From Hydra vulgaris (lineage: Eukaryota > Cnidaria > Hydrozoa > Anthoathecata > Hydridae), in assembly GCF_038396675.1 (NCBI RefSeq), contig NC_088926.1, positions 19,781,001 through 19,845,000 on the forward strand: 64,000 nt of DNA, written 5' to 3'. Numbering within the stretch: the stretch's first letter is position 1; each line of letters begins with the position of its first letter. This document shows, one piece after another, positions 1-11,345 of this stretch. The notes beneath the pieces are model-generated. The model made no database searches. It saw only the letters and a list, made by a program, of their open reading frames with translations, and was not told the origin of the DNA. The position numbers and the translations under genes were made by a program.

Positions 1-326
1 GTTCTAACATTTTACCAAAGTATTTGTACTAGCTAAGTAGACAAATGACATTTGTGAGGGTTATAAAATATATTGTATGAAATATACGTTGACCCAATAT
101 TGTGAGGATAGACTTTTAAAAGATTTTAAACTTAAAAAAAGGAAAATAAAATTTTATATTAATTTACATACTGCCACATTACAAACGGAAAAATTTGCCG
201 ATATATAAATTTTTCTAGTAATTTAAGAAAAGAACTCAGAATATCAGAATAGAAATTAGAAACCCTTAAAAAATTAAAAAAAGTAGGAGTTTTTAAGGGT
301 TAATGGTGTAGTTTTTAAAGGACTGA

Positions 327-1371
327 CTAAATAACTGATGTCTTTATATTACTTAAAAGGGACATTTTATTGACAACATTATACTGTAACAACTTTTCTT
401 TTATGATAGCATGATTTTTATAAGTTCCACTTGTATGTAGTGTTTTGAGGCCATTGTACCAAAATGTTTGTCCCTCTGACTGAAGGGCAATGACCATACG
501 TTCCACTTTCTTAATGCCGTAATCATATAGTACCACAAGTTTCCCATCAAAATCTAAGATAAAGGATGTCTCAATTGACATGCTATCTTAAGTTTAAAAA
601 GAGTTATGAGTTGCAACCATTTACCAGCTGTAAATATAGCAGATTAACGCGGACCGGAAATATCATCATGGAAATAACTTAATGAGCGAGTTACTCTTAC
701 TCCATTGTGGGAAGAGATTCCAGCTTCTGCGCACATCACAGCAACTGACATTGCCTTAAACTAAAAACAAAGTAAATATACTTACGAAAAAAGTAATAAT
801 TTTTATTTTGAGAAGTATTATTACTCACTTTGGAGAGTTTGATTCTGTATATAATTGCTCTAAATAATCAAGATCAAGGTTTTTCATAAGCAATTGCCGC
901 TTAGCAGGATGGTCAACAATTTTTTGACTGGTGGATACGCAGCTTTTTCTATTAGCCATTTGATGATTATAAAATATTTGTTCTTCTCTAATATTAAATG
1001 GCACTAGAAAATCCTTAGTTGATTTTCTCTTCAAACATGTTTTATATTCAACCACAAGTTTATTTAATTTTTATGTGATGCCAGCTCTGGTTACTGACGG
1101 TAAGCTAAATTTCATATTCCAGAGCTGCTCCAAATCCTTCACTATAATTTGTAAAACAACTTGATGGTGATGCAGTGTGTGTGTCAACTAAATGGTGATA
1201 GTAGCCAAAAATGTTCCGAACCCCTCGAAGAGTTTTGAAAATAGCTAAGATTTTCGATCGTAATCCATATGGAGCAGCTGAAACCAGAAGCTCCCTCGAT
1301 TCTTTTGAACGTGGTGGTCTATAGTTGTCTGTCTTTCTCTTTGAGGCTCCATTAGCACTTATGCGGGACAT
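327..1371 (-). CDS. Candidate multi-exon gene, product not recognised
   Basis: I do not recognise this protein. Four minus-strand open segments lie in order: 1105-1371 (begins MSRISANGASKRK), about 825-1055, about 645-757 and 327-581. The second segment ends at a consensus donor (AAA then GTGAGT near 833-827, phase 2). It can join in frame to an acceptor near 757, giving SNSPK followed by AMSVAVMCAEAGISS. The other two joins are not clear. No membrane segments or catalytic motifs stand out. Codon use is not repeat-like, and base composition is slightly less AT-rich than the flanks, which favours real coding over chance. It could be a host gene, or part of an unrecognised mobile element like most of its neighbours. 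A protein search with the joined second and third segments would decide. Confidence 0.28.
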
Positions 1372-2207
1372 TTTTATGGAAATATATTTTTAACTAAATT
1401 AAAAAATTAAATAAATGTACTTTGCTTTTACTCCAACAATGATAGTTAAGCTAAATTTACAATATAATAAATATTAACTTCATCTAATTTAAAAACGATA
1501 TAAATATTCTCTAATAAAGGAAAGTTATACTTAAGTAATCCTAAAACGTACTTTTTTTTTATTAAAATCTTAAAATCTTATAAAATTTTAAAATATTTAA
1601 CTATTTTTATTAAACTGTTTTTAGAATACATTTATTCATGTTATGGAAAAGGTTTCATGTGAAAATAAAAAATAGCATTACCCTAATAAACATACCTAAG
1701 TTTACAGTTTGCACAATGCGTGTGTGTCCTAGCTGAAACATCATAAAATTCTGCAATCGCTCATAAAAAAAGCGAGTCTTGAAAAAAGTTTAACTTTTTG
1801 ACTTGCTGTTTTGCATAAAGAATTAAGATGTTTATTGAAAAAAAGTTTTATATCAAACATAATTACAAGCAGTTTTTTCATTTTCAAATGAAACTATTTC
1901 CATACCGCAGGAGTCAACTCTAGAGGAGCACTTGTTTTACTAATAATAATGTTATATTTTTCTAGGTTGACTTTCATAGTATTATTTTTAATACAAGAAG
2001 AAAATTAATATTAAGCATCTTGCAGATCATTCACAACAGAAATTAAGTCTTTTTGCTCTAAAAGGAGTATAATCATCAGCATATTTTGAAATATCAACGT
2101 TAGATAAAAATAGAAATACATCACTCAAACAATGGTAAACAGTAACAGACCTAATATCGAGCTTTTTATACGAACAAAATATCAGAGTAAGAACTGCCAT
2201 TTGTGTT
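1372..2207. other. AT-rich DNA without recognised gene
   Basis: No open frame or RNA signature is supported. The stretch near 1700-1740 (gtttacagtttgcacaatgc and following bases) resembles the inverted-repeat arms at 35538-35585 and 36066-36113, so part of it is probably an old repeat copy. Confidence 0.4.
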
Positions 2208-2296
2208 TTAGAGGCTGCATACCCAGAGCATTATGGGTATGTGCAATTTAGAGGCCGCATACCCATGATGCTCTGGGTATGCGGCCTCTAAATTGC
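2208..2296. repeat. Nested foldback (hairpin) repeat
   Basis: Bases 2243-2265 are the exact reverse complement of 2274-2296 (23-bp stem, 8-nt loop). The segment 2208-2230 also pairs with 2269-2291 with about one mismatch. The same unit therefore occurs once direct and once inverted around a third partial copy. This arrangement suggests a local template-switch or snap-back duplication, or a very short foldback element. Confidence 0.8.
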
Positions 2297-2799
2297 AATT
2301 AGGCGGAGGCGGATAAGACACGATACCACAAAAGTAGTTGTGTCTTAAATATTTCATAAAGAGAAATAATGTAGTCTAAAATTCGCAACTTATAATAATC
2401 TTTGAATTCGCTTGTTGGTAAAAAAATAAAAATAAAAATTCAAAAAGCGAAAATTACAGAGTGTATCGCTGGACGATTATTTGTGAGTTAATTTTTATCG
2501 AAAAATTGAGTGCGATTTATGCGATTTTTGCAATCTCAACCTAAAATATATATTTTGAAAAACAGAAATAGGTTTCTTTTAAGAAAAAAAAGTCAATCAA
2601 AAAATCGCTAATTGTTGCAAACAACGCTGTTATTGCCTATTTCTAGAAATTATTTCCATAAAATCTAGAAATCCAATTTAGCAATTAAATCTTATACTTA
2701 TTGTTATTCTTGCGATTAATAGAAAAGTTGCATAACATCCATTTTACTATTTTTTTTAAAAAATTAGGAATAGGATTTTATTACATTTATTATCACAAA

Positions 2800-2844
2800 C
2801 TCTGTGATAAGACCGTAAGAAGTTCTTACGGTCTTATCACAGAG
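2800..2844. repeat. Perfect 21-bp hairpin made of a SINE-tail motif
   Basis: Bases 2800-2820 and 2824-2844 are exact reverse complements around a 3-nt loop. The arm (CTCTGTGATAAGACCgtaaga) carries the motif seen near the 3' part of the tRNA-derived SINEs at 19752-19842, 46160-46345 and 50019-50226. The hairpin is probably a snapped-back SINE fragment rather than a transcription terminator. Confidence 0.75.
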
Positions 2845-4891
2845 CTTGCTTTACATATATACAAAGCATTAAATTCAAAAACGTCTAAAAGTTCTACCGA
2901 TTCATTGTGAAATTGTATTAGTCCAAAAAAATGTTACAAATTATAAATCCTAAAATTTTTACAAACCATTCTGGCAGCAGATATAATTCTAGGGATACAA
3001 AATAGTACAAAGAAATATGGAAAATTATATTGAAATTAAGCTTTAGAAAGAGCGCAACATTGCTCTAATAGAATTATTCCTTTGTTGAGGAATTTGATAT
3101 ACGACGAAGAGTTGAAACGTTACACACAATATTTTATCTTCAGTCTATTATTTTTTGTCTATTGTTTGATTTTAATACGACTTTTCTTCAATTGAACCCA
3201 TCATTTAACAAGATGTTCCGGTTTAATTTCTTAACAAAGTTCTTTTTCGCACTTCAGGAGCTTGAGACTATCCAATTTCTCATCACTGATTGTTGTTCTC
3301 AGATATGATTTTACAATCTTGAGTTGACTGAAAGAACGCTCATTTGATGCTACACAATAAGCATCTGAGATTACAAAAATGCATAGTTTATTGACTTGTT
3401 TCAGTATGTCTTTTAATTTTACAACATGGTACAAAATGTCTTGCAGCGTCTTAACTGGTGTTCTTGATGACTTAAAAGCTTCATCACCTTCTTCTAAACA
3501 GGTATCTATCGTAATTTCCATCTAGCTTTTCAGCACATGAACGTCAGGAATTTGATCCATGTGTCCAGGCAGAAAAAGTGTGTTTGCATTTGTTAAGGTT
3601 TCAAAACCCAAATTGTCCTTATTTAAATGAAAACTAAAGATATTGGTGATGGGGGCAAATATTTTCTTTAGGGCCGCAGAGTTTTTGGGTAAACCTGTGG
3701 CTAATGACCTCTTTGAAATCTTTTCGGTAAAAAGCCTTCAACTCCATTGCTGTTAATCTATGATGACTTTGCTAGTGCGGTCCATCTTGTTCTAGACAGG
3801 TTTATAAGCTCTATTCCATTGTCAATGTCTTTAAGTTTTAACTTTAAATGACTAAATCTTTTTGTGCTTGATGTGAAGAACGCATGCATCTGTTCGAGAA
3901 CATTAAACAGTTCTTGTATTAAAGTATTAACATTGCAGGCATGTTCAAGAGCAGTGCTTGTTCAGTGGTCTTGACAAGATACGCAGGGCACGTTATGACC
4001 TTTTTCTTCTGTTATATACTTTTGTACTCCCTTAAATAGTCCAGACATTGAACTTGCGTAGTTATACGACTGAAATGTCTTCTTTATGTAAAAAAAAAAA
4101 AAAAATTAGCTCAGCCATCCCTTTTTTAGTCTTATCAGTGCATTCGACTGATTTCAAAAGCCTTTCCCAAATATCACCGTTTTCACTGGCCGTTCTCACA
4201 ACTATAGTAATTATGTCCTTGTGTGACATATTGGGAGTAGTTTCGGCCATCACAGAAAAAAAATTACAGCTGTTAATTTTGTCAATGATCTGGCCCTTTA
4301 ATTCAGTTGCAATTAAACTAATCATTGCATTTTGAGATGACGGACTCTTGTATGTAACTCTATTGGACGAAGAGCTCTATCTTCAATCCAGGCTTTTAGT
4401 GTGGGATTGTTGCGAGAGATGAGATTCACCACTGCAACAAAGTTACCTTGGTGAGCACTGTCAGATTCCCCAAACGCCAGCGCTTGGCTTCCTAAAGTCT
4501 TGCATGTATCGATAAGAATTTTGACATTTTTTCTTTTCTGCACCTCTATTTTCTGCTCTTCTATTCGAGCAAGTCTCTTGAATTTATAGATAAGGTGATC
4601 TATATGTCCTTTTTCATAAGAAAGTGACAATATTCATTTAATGCAACTTTATGTGCTTGAGAGGTAAAGTGCGCCTTAAGTTTGTCTTTTCCGTAGCTGT
4701 TCATGTTGGACCGAGATCTAACCCAGTTATTTATCCAAACATCTTCAGTTTTTCCCTTCTTTACAACACCCTTGGGTAAAAGGCAGCATACAAAACAAAA
4801 AGTGACATCCTTCTGGGTGCTGTAATTTATATGTTCAAACTCTTTGTACCACTGAGGGTTAAATCTATTTGTATCGTCACTTGGGAAGCTA

Positions 4892-6214
4892 ACGGGTGAC
4901 AACTAAAAAACGAGACTAGATTTAAAGACACATATCTCTTTAAAGGAATAAGATTTTAAAAATAGGAAAACTTTTTTAGAAGGTATTTTTATTCTAGTTT
5001 TTAAATATTTTATGTGTTTTTATTTTTTATAGAAAAATGATTAAAAAAACAAATTCAAAACAAGAAGAGATTAGAAAAGGTGTGTATGAATTTTATTTAA
5101 ATTACAAAAATGTTGGTAAAAAGTTCACTTATGCCCACTTTAAAGTTGAGAATATACCTAAAAGTACTATCTACAAGATAATTAAACGTGCTGAAAGTGA
5201 ATCTGGGCACCAAAGAGTTCAAGGAAGTGGAGCAAAAGCTTAAAAAATGACCAGGACAAACATTGAAAGGCTCAAACTCATGTTTGATCATAAAGACGGA
5301 GTTTCTCAACGACAGGCAGCTAAAAAGTTCAACTGTACTCAGCTACACATTAGTAAAACATTAAAAAAAAGAACAAATATTAAATCAAGAAAAAAAATGA
5401 CGATTCCAAAACGCTCTGACCAGCAAAAAGCAGCAGCAAGAACTAAGTGCAGTCGGTTGTGTCTGAAATTCAAAAATCAAAACCAATCATTGACGATGAG
5501 TCTTATTTCACGTTAAATCACTCCAGTATCAATGGAAATGATATATTTTATACTAGTGATGTAAAATCTACTCCATCTACAGTTAAATACCAAACAAAAC
5601 AAAAGTTTTAAAAGAAATTACTTCTATGGACTGCTTTTTCTAAAAAATGGAGTTTCTCAACCTTATTTTGTACCAAGTGGATTGGCTGTTAATCAAAAAA
5701 TCTATTTAAACAAATGTATTAAGAAGAGACTTATTCCATTCATCAATAAGTATCATTCAGATAGGGCATATGTATTCTGGCCAGATTTAGCATCATCTCA
5801 CTATGCAAAAACAGTAATCATGTACCTAAACAAGGAAAACGTGCATTATGTTGAGAAAGCGGATAACCCTGCAAACTTGCCAGAATGTCGTCCTATCAAA
5901 AATTTTTGGAGTATTTTGAAAGGCCTTGTCTACAAGAATAATTGGCATGCAGAAAATCTTAAAAAATTACATTCTAGAATCAAGTATTGCCTTAATAAAA
6001 TTGATATTGAGTTCATACGGAGCCTAGCTCAGTCTATACCAGGCCTTGTTGATAAAGTCAGAAGAAATGGTTTAATTGAGAACAACTGATTATATATTTA
6101 AAAACTAGAATAAAAATACTTTCTAGAATATTTTTCCTTTTTGTTTTATCTCACTTCTTTCTTTAAAGAGATATGTGTCTTTAAATCCAGTCTCGTTTTT
6201 TAGTTGTCACCCGT
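4892..6214 (+). mobile_element. Tc1/mariner element nested in the hAT relic
   Basis: The element starts ACGGGTGACAACTAAAAAAC and ends with the reverse complement. It is bounded by TA at 4890-4891 and 6215-6216, the usual Tc1/mariner target duplication. The outer 54 bp of the inverted repeats (4892-4945 and 6161-6214) differ at one base, and similarity continues with indels to about 5013 and 6092. It contains one + strand transposase gene with several frame breaks. The near-identical ends suggest a fairly recent insertion compared with the surrounding hAT relic. Confidence 0.9.
5037..6089 (+). pseudogene. Tc1/mariner transposase, frameshifted, DD37E-like spacing with the last acid replaced
   Basis: Segment 5037-5243 is a helix-turn-helix region (KSTIYKIIKRAE). 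Segment 5247-5516 holds a second HTH (GVSQRQAAKKFNCTQLHISK) and runs in a shifted frame into the first catalytic block (DDESYFTLNHSS, about 5486). Segment 5682-6089 holds the second block (VFWPDLASSHYAK) and the third (NLPECRPIKNFWSILKG). From the second Asp to the expected third acidic residue there are 37 residues, as in DD37E groups. That third position, normally Glu in the RPIENFW-type motif, reads Lys (RPIKNFW). At least three frame breaks plus the lost catalytic residue make this copy inactive. The product would cut and paste at TA sites. Confidence 0.85.
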
Positions 6215-6714
6215 TAGCAAGTTTTGGTTGGTGTGGTACTAACTGGAGTGAATGCGATTTTTAATTGTTCGTAATTGTATGTAGACGTAAACCTGGATCG
6301 TGGCTTATCAATGCTGATGAATCTGAAAACATTTTTTGAGATTTCCACCACAAAACTTATTGCATTCGCAATTTCAATAACAGCAAATTTTTCATTTATT
6401 AATTCTTTTATACAATATTTTTTTTCATAACAATCTTTAAGATTATCAATTAAAACACCCAAATTACCCAGGAGTGAAGGCCAATTTGTTGTCTCACTGC
6501 TTCCTTCAGTAGTATCCAAGTTAATAATATTCGTGTCATCCTTTTCTTCTCGGCCAAGAAACTGGGGTAAATTATTTGATTCAGAATTTAATTCTGTAAA
6601 TTTCTTCGCTTGTTCCTGGACAACAATATAACCCGGGTTTTCCCCTTTTGCGTCCATGTCTTGAATTACCGAACTTGCGTCCTCTTCAAATATTTTGCTC
6701 TGGAAAACAAACAC

Positions 6715-9700
6715 AGATACTATAATTTACCGTAATTTTTAGATGAGTTAATGTTTATAAAACTATCACTCTTATGATAATAGAATAAGACTAATAACTT
6801 TTTTATATATTCTTGTTCATGTTAGGCTTTATCCTGTAAACCTAATTCCGATCCTACTTTAGTATACTGGTAGTTGGAAGTAATAACAGGCGCAAACCGT
6901 TCATATCAGTGTTTAACATTTATTTTCTTATACTTTCTTATAAAAAAGCTTTATACTAAATTGTTATATTAAAAAATGAATCATATCATTTGATACTATT
7001 TTTTTTTTCATCATGAAATGATATTATATCTTACATACAAAGACAGAAATGTTAAAATCAATGCATGGAAATAAATTTTCAGCGTAACCTTTTGGCAGCC
7101 ATTTTTATTGTTGATAACGAAAAAAAGTAGCGCGAAAAAAAGAATAATCGTTTTATAAACGTAAAGTTTTGCCCAATGAAAAAAAAACTCAATCTTTGGT
7201 GGATTTTTCTAAACTTTTATTATTTTATTTAATTAAAAAATATTTTTTCATTTTATCACCGATTTCCCAACTGTCCCAATTCGTGCCAAGGAAATTTCTA
7301 ACTTTTCTCTTTCCAAGATTCTTAGGGAGGGAGGGGGGAGAGACTTTCCCCTGCCCCCTCCAAAGCGATGCCCATGTCATTAATTTAGATTTTCTATAAG
7401 ATGCAGAATTCATGACGGATGTAGAATTTATTCACATCAGTTTCAAAATTGATTTCATCTATTAGCTCACGGTATGCGTTACAACATGTTTATTTATATT
7501 GGCGTAAATATTTGATTTAAGCACAGGATAATTTTTTTTAAATACCATCATTTTAGGCTTCTCTGTGTCTTCTCTGTGATTTTACCGCCTATCAGTGACT
7601 ATTTAACCCTCAAAGAAAACATTCAATTGGATGAAGCAAAGGTTACTAGAATGAATAGAGAGCTTCCTGCAAGGCTAGCAATTAAAGGCATTATTTTCAC
7701 TTCTTAGCATCATTTTTCCACTATGCTTCATTTTTAGAGGAAACTGTTTACCATAAACCCAACAAATTGCAAAAAACCGTAAAAGTGTCGATAATTTTTG
7801 TTCAAAAATTGTTTATGCGATAAATTACATAGCGATTTTTTTAATGAAAATTGCTATGCAATTTATCGCATAAACCAAGGTTTATCTAAAGAATTGCCAA
7901 GGTTTATCTAAAAAATTGCGCGGGAGTCCATGCGATTTAGGAAAAAAAATCGCCTTGTTAACAGTCAATACAGCAAAGCCAGTGCTTGCCATTGAGCTGA
8001 GAAAAATACATAAACATGTTTCTGTGTTTTTTTTACTTGGCGAATTGTGCTGTGAAAAAATGTGCCTAAAGCCTCCACCGGAGTAGGATTTACGTGGTTG
8101 ATGTGTTAATGCGTAATCTGGTAATTTAAATTGTGAATTTTGTTCAACATTTTACAACAGTTTTCCAAAAAGTTGTAAAAGTATTTAGCAGAAAACTAAA
8201 TTTGATAAATATTAAAAATGTCTGTTAAGCTAAATTTGGTATAGACTTAGCTTTAGTGTTTGAACAAAAAAGCTATTCGGTAAAAACATTGTAGATTACT
8301 TATAACCCATTTTATTAAAAAAGAATTGAAATAAATCCGGAGATATTCCACGGTTCATTCACAAACATAAAGACTTGCTGCGTATTTAGTTTGTATAACT
8401 TTTAAACTTTAAATGTAAGTAAGGAGGGCTCAGTTACTCAGTTTTTACTGTAAAATTAATTTAATTATTCATGATTGTTAATTTCCTATATAATGTCACA
8501 CGAATTATCATTCGTGTGATTTTTGTGAAAATTTCGGAAAGTCAGACGAGAAAACATTTTTTTTCTTACCCATATGTTTTTTGTCTAACGAAACAAATAA
8601 GTTCCTGCGTCTTTTCTTTGATCTTAAAAAAATATTAAAATATGCTAAAACTTCGGTCCCAAATTTCTTACTATTTATACAAATAGGATTCTTAATTAGA
8701 ACACTTTCATTAATTAAAAATAAAACGTTTCAAGGCAATATTTTACATTCTTTCTTTAACCCTTCGTATCTTTGAAATGAATTTAATCGTTACTATAAAA
8801 ATTAAATTTTTGCTTTTATTTTCATTTGATTTTTCTATTTTAAAACTTTTTTAAGAGAGAATAAAATCTGAGAATCTCATGGAACTATATTGAGCTTATA
8901 AATATTACCAACCTTTTTCAGTTTAATAACATGAAACAAGTTATTAAGTTTTATAACAATCATTATATTAACCTGAAGTTAAATGTGTTAAATGCAATTT
9001 TTGTCTTTAATTGTAATTGAAAATAATTTTTTATTTAGACTTAATATGTGGATAATTTTAACAATTTGTCTTGAAAGTGTGCGGTGAATAACTTAAAATA
9101 TTAATAATCATATTTTAAAATCTGCGTAGACTTTTAGATTCATGAAACAACTGAAAAGAAAAAAAATCATTATGTGCTGATAAAATAATGCGATTAAACT
9201 TATTTTGACAACGCGTTGGTTTTATGAAGCAAATAAAAACAAAAATTTTTAATATCACATGGAAAACTTGTTTTAATATATTTCATAATATTCGTATAAT
9301 ATAGGGAAGACTGTGGTAAGTTGCAACACATTCTCACGGTCTCAACTTGGTAATAATAATATTTGTTATTAATATAATGAATTAATAATATTACCATACT
9401 ACTATAACATAAAACTGTTTGCTCCTAAAAAATGCCTTGCAAATTAATAAGTAATTGAAAAAATTTTAAATGCATTTACTTCTTGGCCAAATTTGTTCTA
9501 ACCAAGGCAATCGGTTTCCTAAATTAAAAAACTTTGATTCCTTAATTAAAAGTGCTTATTTTAAACGAAAAAAACAAAAACAAAAAAGTAAATTCAAGTA
9601 AAAGTTTTTATCTTTAAAGCGGCATTTAAAAAAACTTATTTAAAATACTTATAATGGCGAAGCCAAACGAAATTCTACGAATAGTAATTTTTTAATTGAA

Positions 9701-10570
9701 CAAAAAGTTTTAAAAAAATTGAACAAAAGCTTCAACTATTATAACGTTCTTTTATTTTAACACTAAGTAAAGTTTTACTTTTGTGATTTATTGTTACAAT
9801 TTTATTTTAAATTGCGCTACTTTGCTATATCACTGAAAAATCATGCTTGCAACAACAAATTAGATAAATTTATGTTGTTGTTTGTATTTTAAATCCCATC
9901 ACATCTAACACAAAAAAACGTATAACCCATAGCAGTATTTATATAGTTTATATAAATATGAAAAAATGTGAATTATATAGTGTATATAAATATGAAAACT
10001 ATAAATAGTGTATTAACAGCAAGTTTACAAAAAAAAAAAATTCAAGTAAGGTTTTGAATGGTTAACCCTTTTTTTAAGAGATATTGTCACAACAAAAATA
10101 ATTAAAACTATGAGATAAAGAAACAGTCAAATTAGCGCTAGTCAATGCACGCAAACTAAGAGAGAATGAAAAATTTAAAAACGTTCATGTAAACACATGT
10201 AAAGTTAGCGTTTAGTGAGCAGCAGAAAAAAAAAGAGAGAAATAAGGAACAAGTAAAATGCTGGCATGAAGCACTAGTACAGCATGTTGTGAAATAGTTA
10301 ACGGAAAAAAATATTTTTACGTTGTTAGATATGGATTTCTGTACAGATATCTGAAGCTCACATTGCTTCATGTACAAAAATCATTAACGATTGTTACAGC
10401 CATTGAACTTTTTAGCAAAATGCCAAATTATGAACGTAAACGTGTTTTTACGGTCTACAGCTAACATACAAAAGTAAATGATCCATGTTGGGTGTATTTA
10501 CAGAGAGCCATCTACAAATAAAGAAATAAGTAAATTAATTTACTGAAGTCTAATTTCTGCTTTGTATTGG
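6715..10570. other. Gene-free AT-rich stretch
   Basis: No supported gene in 3.9 kb. A short GC-richer patch at 7315-7365 (gggaggggggagagac and following) is open on both strands but has no start, splice or family evidence, and is probably a fragment of a dispersed repeat. Direct repeats of ccaaggtttatctaaa lie at 7876-7915 beside the hairpin at 7811-7875. Confidence 0.45.
7811..7875. repeat. Foldback hairpin with 23-bp arms
   Basis: The sequence gtttatgcgataaattacat and the next bases return as the reverse complement ending at 7875, with one mismatch in 23 bp around a short A/T loop. It is followed by two copies of ccaaggtttatctaaa. This is probably a small foldback element or a snap-back duplication. 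Confidence 0.7.
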
Positions 10571-10674
10571 TTTATAATTTAATGTGGTTCTAGCAGGTAA
10601 GGTTTTGGCTAATCCTTCTTTGAGTCAAAGAATTAGCCAAGTTCTTAACGACTAGAGCCACATCAAATTGTAAA
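10571..10674. repeat. 104-bp foldback element
   Basis: The left arm (tttataatttaatgtggttc onward) and right arm (…gagccacatcaaattgtaaa) are imperfect reverse complements over about 48 bp, meeting at aatccttctttgagtcaaag. The size and near-complete self-complementarity are typical of a miniature inverted-repeat element. No coding content. Confidence 0.6.
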
Positions 10675-10849
10675 CAAAGACGAAAAAACCAAAATGCTAC
10701 ACAACATACATTAATCAAAACTTGTGTCATTTTTAAAAACTAATCCAAATATTTTTTCAATGCTAATTTATATCCCTAAGGCCATGAAGGCCGCTACACT
10801 CGAGGAGGCTACTTTAATTGCGGTTATAACCCTCTCTCAACTCTTAAAA

Positions 10850-11345
10850 TCACGAACCTTGAAGAACAAGACCGCTACGCGGAGAAAAAACTTGAGTTCG
10901 GTAATACCAGGGACGTGGTAAAGATTAAAATATAGCATACAAATGATTCAACAGCCAAAGAAAAACTTATAGTTTCACCTTAGAGTAAATGGCGTAAAAA
11001 TAAAAAACCATTAGCCAAAAAAGAATGAAGAATAAAAAAATTTGAATCTGAATTTTCCAAAATTGATTGTAGTACCAAGTTAACATTTCCGATCAGACCT
11101 TGATGAACAAGGCCGCTGCGCAAAGAAATAAGTTGAGCACACTACGACCAACAACGTTGTGGGGATTGAAATATAGTATACCAATGTATCAACATTCAAA
11201 AAATAAGCAAAATTTTGTGTTCCACCTGAGAGTAAATGGCATATCACAAAAAACCATTTGCCAAAAGTGTAATAAGAAAAAATTCGAATCCGCATTTTCC
11301 AAAGTTGATTGCAGTACCAAGATTAGATTTCCGACCAGATATGCA
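10850..11345. repeat. Two diverged tandem copies of a unit of about 245 bp
   Basis: Landmarks recur at a constant offset of 243-245 bp: gaagaacaagaccgctacgc (10860) against atgaacaaggccgctgcgc (11103); gagtaaatggcgtaaaa (10984) against gagtaaatggcatatca (11229); tttccaaaattgattgtag (11053) against tttccaaagttgattgcag (11297). The second copy is open for 106 codons on the + strand (11100-11420), but the first is not, so coding is not supported. The unit is less AT-rich than its flanks. Confidence 0.65.

Larger units (their letters stand above)
3231..6714 (-). pseudogene. hAT-superfamily transposase relic (TTF zinc-finger/DUF4371 type), split by a Tc1 element
   Basis: Minus-strand segments read in order. 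6714-6217 is an acidic N-terminal stretch of unclear family. 4902-4600 has a TTF-type zinc finger (YSTQKDVTFCFVC, then HFTSQAHKVAL). 4630-4062 is DUF4371-like (KINSCNFFSVMAETTPNMS). 3521-3231 is the hAT C-terminal dimerisation region (SNERSFSQLKIVKSYLRTT). The protein would be a cut-and-paste transposase with an RNase-H-like core. Frames change between segments, and the central part (about 3520-4060) has stops. A Tc1/mariner element at 4892-6214 separates the first segment from the zinc finger. Removing it brings the two together but leaves a 1-nt frame offset, so the hAT copy was mutated independently. The product is not functional. The C-terminal domain and zinc finger are clear; the 6214-6714 segment is less certain. 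Confidence 0.8.

Noticed and set aside
2701-2910. 69-codon + strand open frame
   Set aside because: Its middle is the perfect hairpin at 2800-2844 and the rest is AT-rich; no family resemblance.
7169-7413. Overlapping open frames on both strands
   Set aside because: Caused by a GC-richer repeat patch; neither protein has recognisable motifs or splice context.
10156-10377. 73-codon minus-strand open frame rich in Cys/Phe
   Set aside because: Composition matches translated low-complexity A/T DNA; no start or splice support.
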